The notes beneath the pieces were generated by a model. That model was not told where the DNA came from and ran no database searches. It saw only the letters and a list, made by a program, of their open reading frames with translations. From Cudoniella acicularis (lineage: Eukaryota; Ascomycota; Leotiomycetes; Helotiales; Helotiaceae), in contig JAAMPI010000753.1 in NCBI GenBank assembly GCA_013054445.1, forward strand, positions 1 through 26,645: 26,645 nucleotides of DNA, in the 5' to 3' direction. Below, piece by piece: positions 19,216 through 26,645 of this stretch. Numbering within the stretch: the stretch's first letter is position 1; each line of letters starts with the position of its first letter. Made by a program: the position numbers and the translations under genes.

Positions 19216-20637
19216 ATGAAGTCGCTTTCAACTTCTATTCTCTGCTTGGGATTTGCAGTATTGCATCTCGCCAGCGCAAGATATGTGATGTATATTGATC
19301 AGTAAGTATTTAAACTGTTGAATCCTGCGTCCAATAAAAGCCTTACGCGAGCACAGATATCATCTTACGGATCTTCCAAACTCTAATGTCGCGGCTGGGA
19401 TTGATCATGTTATCATAGCCTTTGCCAACTCTTCACTCTTCGCCACATCTCCAGCTGGTAACTACACACCATTCGAGGATACCTCCACAATGCGAGCGCG
19501 CTTCCCTAACGGCACCAAAATGATGGTCGCTATCGGAGGATGGGGCGACACTGCTGGATTTTCTGCCGGCGCAGTGGGTGAGGCTTCTCGCACCTCGTAT
19601 GCTGCGAATATCGCCAACATGCTCGATACACTGGGGTTTGATGGTGTGGACATCGATTGGGAGTATCCAGGTGGCAAAGGTCAGGGCTACAGACAAATTC
19701 GTAACGCCAATAAGACTTCGGAGACCGGGACTTTCCCTCTACTTCTCGCAGCCATCAAAAGCGCTATTGGTACCAAGCAGCTTTCCATCGCTGTGCCAGG
19801 CCTCGAGCGTGGCATGATTGCCTACACAGCCAACCAATCACAAGCTATATGGCAGTTAGTAGACTTTGTCAACATCATGACCTACGACTTGATGAATCGC
19901 CGCGACAACATCACCAAGCATCACACATCAGTAGAGGGTTCTCTCGCCACCATCAGCCATTACCTGTATGTGCTATCTCTCCCACCTCAAAAAGCTAACC
20001 TCGGATTTGAATTTTACGCGAAGTATTTCACTACTAATCCCGCATATCCTTGCCAGACCGGCCTTAATTGCACCACAGTGTTACTGGAAAATAAAGATGG
20101 AAGCGATACAGGCAAAAGCGGCGCAATTGCCTTCGAGAAAGCTAACTACGCGGCACCACCGGCTAATCTTACCGAATCTTCTAATGGAACCTGTAGAGCC
20201 TCTGTTAGTCGCTACTACACGCCTAGGAACTACTACAATTCTTCTAGGTTTTAGTATATTCATCCCCATCTCCGGAATCTCGTTTCTTTTGACTAGCAAT
20301 TTGAAAAAGCGGAAGCACCTCGGACTACCACGGGGCAAACTGCCAGTCCGATCATGGCTTTTGCAATACCACCTCCGCCAGTTCGCTTTTCCTCACCGCA
20401 ATGGCAAATGGCACTACCGATCAAGTTCAAGGTGGCCAATACTACTACAACGCTTCGAGCAGTCTCTTCTGGACCTGGGACACGCCGGATCTCATTGATC
20501 AGAAGTTCACAAAGATAGTCAAGGCTAGGGGTCTTGGTGGTGTGATGGCTTGGAGTGCTGGGGAGGATAGTCATGACTGGAGCCATATACTTGCACTTCA
20601 AAGGGGCATGGCCTCTAATATGTCCGCTGGGTGCTGA
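19216..20637 (+). pseudogene. secreted GH18 chitinase with broken chitin-binding insert
   Basis: Exon 1 is 19216-19301, followed by a 55-base intron and an open frame 19357-20254. Residues 1-20 form a signal peptide (MKSLSTSILCLGFAVLHLASA). The barrel shows MMVAIGGWGD, the catalytic DGVDIDWE (Asp124, Asp127, Asp129, acid Glu131), VDFVNIMTYDLMNR and LGFEFYAKYF. After the ANLTESSNGTC segment the frame degenerates and stops at 20252-20254. In another frame, from about 20305, a damaged hevein-like (CBM18) piece is legible (GSTSDYHGANCQSDHGFC, with one cysteine replaced by His). It is followed by the conserved last barrel part: NGTTDQVQGG, SSLFWTWDTPDLI, GLGGVMAWSAGEDSHDWSHI and TGA at 20635. Relatives carry the CBM18 insert at this place. 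Ordinary splicing did not restore the frame. The product would lack the final strands and is probably inactive, unless the consensus is wrong. Confidence 0.8.
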
Positions 20638-20965
20638 TGTGCAAAGCATGATAACTGTACACTTTTTTGTGGGTTTATATTAGACTAATACACCGCATTG
20701 ATTTTCAAATATCATATGAGAGCTTCCCCCACAGACTATAGGGATACCTCAGCGTTTTCGAACACTTCGACAAAAAGAGGAATGGGCGTGGGGCCGGTAG
20801 CGCGCACGTGAAGAAAGCAGTCTAGGGGCTTGGCGAGGTCACATGAGCATCTGCCTAGCCCCCAAATTGCGCTCGAAATTTGTGCGGCTGAGCTGACATT
20901 TGCTTTTGTCTTGGAGAGAAAACTTTACACATCTACTCCTATATACGCTTTGAGTCCTTCCGAAT
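20638..20965. promoter_or_regulatory. intergenic region before the CorA-like gene
   Basis: About 330 bases holding the chitinase 3' flank and the promoter of the CorA-like gene. GCACGTGAAG near 20804 contains a CACGTG E-box. A TATATACG lies about 25 bases before the ATG. No exon is supported. Confidence 0.4.
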
Positions 20966-23900
20966 ATGAGCAGCTACGTGGATGAAGACGAGCTCGATAT
21001 CCGAGTTCGCAGAGGCGGGCCGAGTCCGGGAGTGTACCCGGAATATCGGTACGTACCTCGGCCAACCTCCGGCCGTCAAATTCCCGACTACCAAGCTCGC
21101 CATGTCGTTCCTTCTTTACGAAATCCACCAATCTATCCAGCTCGTCCCATCCGACGAGCCTCAACATTGCCGGTACGATTCGACGACGAGGGAATCATCG
21201 CGAGGGAGACGTTACGCAGAAGCCGTCCAATTCGCCTCGAGCGTGGAACGGATAGAGCTCCTTCAGAAGTGCCTCAAGAGTTTGTTGACGATTACCCCAA
21301 TGTCAATCCTGATTATGAAGTCGTTCGAGAACGAGAGCCTGCGAGATACAGCACACGTGAAAGGAAATCTCGCTCCCGAAGCCCAGTTTATGTCCAAGAG
21401 AGAGTTGTCACCGAAAGAGATGGAAGGCCTTCTTCGTCCGAAGACTCGGATTCTGAGACAGATCGAGAGATTGAGCGTGAACGCATACGACGGGAGTTGC
21501 GCCAATTAAGAGCGGAAAAGGAGTACGATTCGTACCTAGCGGGAATTCCAATTCTGGAGGAGGATACATATTCTTTCCAGCTCTCCCGCCATATCAAAAA
21601 GACTTCAAGTCGAGATAGCACTCTTGGCTCGGTGTCAGATACATCTGAGCCCGATTTAGCACCAACTTCGCAAGCAAATGCAGTCTTTCAACAGGGTAAA
21701 GTTTTGCGTGTTTCTAGATCTCGATATACGGGAGACGGATCGATTGGAGGATTGCAATCTGCCGAGTTAACAATTTTAGACAATGAGGTTGAAAATTCAC
21801 GGAAAAGTTCTCAGGAGATTTTTCGATGGGTGTAAGTGAAACATCCAGAGGTGTAAACAGTTTTGTCTAATACGCAACAGGCAGTTCCACGAGCCCCTTA
21901 TGAATCTTGATAGATTTGAAGTATATTCTTTGACTTCATCAAATATTTCCTCAATCTGAGTCTCTGACATAGTTAATAGAACGGTTGCAAAAATATCCCC
22001 GGTCTCAAAGATTACCAACTCGCCGGGATCTCGAGAATTTTCGCCAGGGTGAGAAGGAAGTTTGGTTAGTACACCAACCCACTTGCATTTCTGTATCTTT
22101 AGCTAACAGAGCTCAAGATAAGCCTACCCAAGCTCCAGGTGGAAACAAAATAAGATTCATGGCACCGGGAGTTCTCCAAGAGCCACTTTCGAAAGATTCT
22201 CAGGATAAGGTTTCGAGATCCGGAACAATAAGCTGGATCTGTCTTCCCTATTTTTGCCTAGAGAAATATTCTGGAAGCGTTTCTGGGCAATCTGTTTCCT
22301 CACATCCTATGCGGACATTGCTACAAGCACGATTCTCCTTAACTCGAAAGGAAAGAGACATGCAGCAGGCTGTCTGTCATTTACCCGGAACTCCAGCAGA
22401 CAATTGTTTTCACATTGCGCAAGTTTGGTGTCTTGTCCTTGATGATGGTGAGGCTTACCGTACCCATCACAGCAAACAACGAGCGGCTTATAAAATTTTT
22501 AGATGTTTTGATCACCTGCTCTCGAGCACCAATCGAATCCCTGACCGGAAAGTCAATTTCCCTTTCAAAAATTGCTGGTACCCTAAAACCAGTGCAAAAT
22601 GAGAAGATTCGGCACAATCATATATTGGTAGCCAACGGGAAATTACTTTGGTCATTTCCTTTGGAGGAATGTCAGACGTGGTTTGTGAGTGCTCCTGAAG
22701 AGTAGCATACTGATAAAGCTGACAAACAGGCATTCCTATCGCACTTCTGGGAATATTGGCCAAGCAAACTTGAATTTTCGGAGGGGAAGATCATAACTCC
22801 TGATATGTGGCCAAAGATCATCACACGAGCATCAAAAACCACCGTTTGCATCAAGTTCAATGACAGGTGACAATCCAAACACATCTTTGAAGAATAATTA
22901 TTTATCTAAGTAGGGCAATAACAAAAGCGCCAGCGAAAGGAATATTGATATATGCAGATACAACAACATCGTCTCAAGCACTCGACTCTGAAAAACCAGA
23001 CACCCTACTGGACAAGGCTACGAATGAGAATCCTGCATCTGATTCTGCGAGTCATCCGGGAATCGACAAAACCTCGGCTGCGAAAGATCAGGGCGTACCC
23101 AGTGACACAGTCAATCCAGATGAGCCCTCCAAGTTACGGCCAGATGCCGCAAAAACAGATAAGCGCCACGATCCGAGTCCTGGATCATCGAATGACATCA
23201 GAGGTCGGGCCGGACATATCAAAAACAACGAATTTCACGTCTTTACATGGTTGAATCAACGTCAGCCAACGTCGTGGTCAGCAACAGTCCCCTCGGATAA
23301 TCGTCACCCCAGTGTTAAACCTGGTGATCCTCATATAGAGTCGATAGTCTCCGTTGATGGAGCAAGCTTGAAAGCAGATTTAAAGGAGATTGATCAATTT
23401 CTGAAACATGGAACTGGTTTTGAAGAGCGCTTAACGTACAAACGATGCCCTCAACACACCAGAAAGGAAATATATGATTTGCTAAAAAATTGACGAAAAT
23501 GAAGCGATAACACTGGGAGATACAGATTTGAACAGACGCAGCATATACGAGGACAAGGTCGAGCTTGTGAATTAAGGTCGGAAACTTTTTTCCAGCTTTT
23601 TTTACCTTCCAGCTTCGAAGGTCCGACGACAGGAAAATTTTGGGGTGCTATATATACCCTCTTACTAGTAAGTGTCCCCCAATTCATATATTCCTTGCAT
23701 GCAATCCTACCGTCTTCGAGACGATCGTTAGACTTGGCCAGCAATGAGCCCTTGAGAACAATTTTAACTTTAATGGCAGTCCATGGCACCTCAGAACCCC
23801 GACCTTTATCAGCGAAAGCGTGGACAGAGTCCAAGGAATATGAGCGAGATATTGTCCTGGCTTGCATTCATAATGCGAAGCTCCCAGATGTTCAAGGACA

Positions 23901-25341
23901 TTTTGTCTCAGGCAAATGCGACAGAGTATTCTGCAATTGAACTCCCGGAAGAGCTCTCCAAAGCTTGGTTGTATGCTCTCATGACTTTGATATGGTCTAC
24001 CAACGAGCAACGAATGGCCGACTTTGAAGAACAAAGCGCTGTTTGCATACAACTTTTAAACGAAGGCATGAGAAAAGTCATCGAAAACTTGATCCAGAAA
24101 AGCTTGTTGAAATACGTTGTATTCAAACCCTGGGAACTTGCATCTTTGATTAATTTTCGACTCTTGGGGGATATTACGTCTCAATCGCTAGATACCAGTG
24201 ACACCTATTTCGAATATCTTAGCAGCCTAGTAGGTTCTTTGGGGCTCAAAATTGTACCAGAAGTTGGCTAACCACCTTCTAGGAAGCCGCAGTCGAGACA
24301 AATCCCCTAGATCGAGGGCACCAGGATAAGATATCCTGCTTCAAGCAAGAAATTTCTGTCATTCTAGAAACCTTGGAACAACAACGGCGTATCGTGAACT
24401 TCGCTCAGCCAGCTTCCGCAAGCCGAACGGTAGAATTCGTGACATCCACCCAAAAACGGCCCCAGCCTTATTTAATGCCGTCTGATCCCTATGAGTCAAG
24501 AAAAGAGGCATATTCTTCGCGGCCTTTCGTCAGCAAAAACAAGGAAACATCATCATATCGCGATCGAAGCGCGTACAACCAAGGTTCTGCGTACCGCGAC
24601 CTTCACACCCAAGAATCAACGTATTATGAAAATGATGTTCAACGACAGCATGTCCCTTTTTATCGAGCTTCGGGCCCGAGTATAGCAAGCGCGACAGGTT
24701 CTCAAATCGACCCCACTGACCCGAATGGAATACAAGGTTTGCTCATGCAAGATAATCAAGCCTTGGTTGACAGCAAGATCCGCGAGTTCCAAGAGATGAA
24801 TATCCGTGCTTCGGAGCTGGAAACTTGGGTACGTATCCTTCCTCTCCGATTTTCCATTATCACGGCTAACGAAATCCTCTCGCAGAACATTCAAAAAATC
24901 GACTACAGCAAAGACCGCCAAGAAGCAGCCATCTACGCCTTTACAATCGTTACCATCATCTTCCTGCCCCTGAGTACCGTCGCCGGCATCCTAGGCATGA
25001 ACACCAACGACGTCCGAAACATGGACTTCGATCAATGGGTCTTCTGGGCTACCGCTTTACCTCTCACGGTCATCATTCTAGTTCTTTGTTTGGTGTGGGC
25101 TGGCGAGCTGGAGAATTTTTGGAGAGGGTTTACTAATTTGTGGAGTGGAGGAAAGGGGGGTGGAAAATATGTTCCTGTTGCGCCGGGTCCTCAGACTGCG
25201 ATGATGAGTACTAGGGTGCAGGAACCACCTGCACCTCAACCAATTATTATTACTAATAGGATTTATAATGATGAGGAGGGGTATGATAACGAGGTTAGTT
25301 ATCGGCCGTTGTATGGGAGGAGAAGGGCGGGTGGATGGTGA
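20966..25341 (+). CDS. large CorA-like membrane protein, two compensating frameshifts
   Basis: Ten exons: 20966-21831, 21881-21920, 21980-22064, 22103-22447, 22503-22684, 22730-22866, 22914-23667, 23780-24229, 24283-24828 and 24886-25341. They sum to 1286 codons. The first 290 residues are charged and low complexity (many Arg, Glu, Ser). A conserved middle includes SGTISWICLPYF, RERDMQQAVCHLPGTP-type motifs and LITCSRAPIESLTG. The end carries DRQEAAIYAFTIVTIIFLPL and a GMN (about residue 1172) between two membrane spans, as in CorA-type Mg2+ channels; the tail is Gly/Pro rich. In exon 7 the frame shifts after IYDLLK (six As, 23483-23488), reads IDENEA...YEDKVELVN, and returns to the first frame near 23570 with SETFFQLFLPSSFEGPTTGK. 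Net shift is zero, but the middle frame is needed. The 38-base intron 3 is unusually short and uncertain. Transport function is unproven for these long fungal forms. Confidence 0.82.
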
Positions 25342-25553
25342 TGAATGCTTGAATTTAAGGGAGTCTAGTCAATGAATAGGAGAATATATGAATATCTGCT
25401 GCCTTATCCTCAGAATTAGCTACGAAGAAGAAAGATCCAAAGACCCGCCACAAGCTTGAAGTTTGGAAGAAGTCACCCGACAATTCTATTTATTGTTTTG
25501 AGGTAGAATCTAGGTTTCTCGGATTTAAGGTCCGGTCCCCTATCCCATTTGCT

Positions 25554-26645
25554 ATGGACGACCTCTCCATCTTCGTCCCATCAAATCTCCTCTACAACCA
25601 GGAGCGCATGTCGCGCTACAAGCCAGATAGCTTTCACCCCATTTCTCTCGGAGACAGGCTCAAAGACGGTGGATATAAAGTATGCCACAAGCTAGGTTGG
25701 GGAGGATTCTCCACCGTTTGGCTTGCCAAAGACCAAACGTACGCTCTGCACTTTTATCAACGACTTCTATATTTATTAATTCACTAACAAGCCGCAGCCT
25801 TGAGAGATGGGTTTCGATAAAAATTATCGGTGCCAATAGTACAACAAGTAAGGAACTAGAAATCTTGCAATTACTAGAACAAAAAGGCGTTTCTGAAAAT
25901 ATCGTTCGGCTCCAGAATCATTTCACGCATAGAGGTCCAAATGGCACTCATCAATGCCTTGTCTTCGAACTTCTTGGTCCTAACATAGACGTAGTTGTCG
26001 AAGATTATCACATGGTCGGTGACCCTCTCGAGCCAGAAATCCTTCTTAAAATGACGAGGCAGTTGCTGCAAACCGTTGATGCTTTGCACAAAGCAGGATA
26101 CGCACATGGAGGTTCTGCAATTCTTCTTTCTCCTCCTCTTCACTTCCTAAGCATTCAACTAAACTGACCCAGCCCCCTGACCAGGCATAAGCGGCGCCAA
26201 CATAGCCTTCACAACACACAACCTACCTCTCTCTCCAGAAAACGTCTTCTTCGAAACCATCAGCTCCCCTGAAACCGAGCCACTCCTTCGAATCGATAAT
26301 GGACCCCTAGACCCCAGCCTCCCTAAATAACTCGTCAAAAAAGCAAAAAGGCAGAACGGCCCGAATGGATTGACGAAGGTGAAGAAAATATTCGGCTTAT
26401 TGACTGGGGAGAAGCGTTTCTTCATAGCGCGGAACCTTAGAAGCTGGCTCAACCGAGGAGAGTGGAGGCGCCTGATACGGATTTTAAGAATGCGTTTGAT
26501 TATAGGGTTGATTTATGGCGGGTGGGGTGTACGGTATGTAAAAATAGTGCGAAGTGTGTGTTTTGAGAGGGTAAGATGGTGATTTTGGGGTAGATATATA
26601 CGTTTGTGTTTGGGACGAGACCATTTCTAATCTATGGGTGAGATT
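25554..26645 (+). pseudogene. SRPK-like protein kinase, damaged, runs off the window
   Basis: Exons 25554-25738, 25798-26111, 26185-26533 and 26594 to the edge (introns 59, 73 and 60 bases). Kinase parts are legible: glycine loop LGWGGFSTVWLA, VSIKII with the ATP-binding Lys, CLVFELLGPNI, and QLLQTVDALHKAGYAHG. Where relatives have HGDIS with the catalytic Asp, the spliced codon is GGC (HGGIS, then GANIAFTTHN). Next come an in-frame TAA (26328-26330), a frame change in AAAAAAGCAAAAAGG (26337-26351), and EENIRLIDWGEAFLHSAEP with the metal-binding Asp as DWG. A TAG follows (26438-26440), then KLAQPRRVEAPDTDF, FDYRVDLWRVGCT and IYTFVFGTRPF. Both stops could come from CAA or CAG by C-to-T. It is probably a pseudogene. 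Confidence 0.8.

Noticed and set aside
21982..22102. Direct reading of the forward frame through 21985-22102 as coding
   Set aside because: Phase and family motifs require exon 3 in another frame (NIPGLKDYQLAGI) with an intron before the AQDKPTQ segment.

Overview
The window looks like accessory sequence from a filamentous ascomycete (Pezizomycotina, probably Leotiomycetes). The basis is many short GT-AG introns (mostly 45-75 bp) with CTAAC/CTAAT/CTGAC-like branch points, a GPI-anchored cell-wall protein, a Zn2Cys6 regulator, an RTA1 membrane protein and a GH18 chitinase with a chitin-binding insert. The lineage is inferred from gene types only. No tRNA, rRNA, CRISPR array or intact transposon was seen. 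Exon limits were worked out by hand from splice signals, reading phase and remembered family motifs.

Left part (1-8560): a possible 3' end of a gene (3-128); a GPI-anchored Ser/Thr-rich cell-wall protein (2011-2760, +) behind a cluster of PacC-type sites; a Zn2Cys6 transcription factor (3505-5208, -) whose frame breaks in a run of eight Cs; an intact four-exon RTA1-family membrane protein (6257-7366, +), divergent from the regulator; and a DUF4188-type gene (7608-8560, -) with several lesions.

Middle (8560-17320): a relic of the first exon of an MFS transporter (8892-9152); a four-exon cysteine-rich secreted protein (9847-10638, -), absent from simple ORF lists, spoiled by a stop codon in its signal peptide; an F-box N-terminal relic (about 11130-11251, -); an intact short-chain dehydrogenase (12599-13686, +) behind an imperfect direct repeat; an intact aldo-keto reductase (14594-15750, -); and an intact intronless RNA ligase (16174-17316, -).

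Right part (17320-26645): a weakly supported stretch; a GH18 chitinase (19216-20637, +) with intact signal peptide and catalytic motif, but broken through its hevein-like insert; a ten-exon CorA-like membrane protein (20966-25341, +) with two mutually compensating frameshifts; and an SRPK-like kinase (25554 to window end, +) that lacks the catalytic Asp and carries stops and a frameshift.

The main message is the mixture. Four genes with enzymatic or transport domains (RTA1, SDR, AKR, RNA ligase) and the GPI protein read cleanly, while eight others carry stops, indels or truncation. Regulator, RTA1, DUF4188 enzyme, MFS transporter, SDR and AKR together resemble the accessory part of a secondary-metabolism or detoxification cluster in decay, but no backbone synthase is present. 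Several frame breaks lie in homopolymers, so consensus error must be excluded; the stop codons are harder to explain that way.
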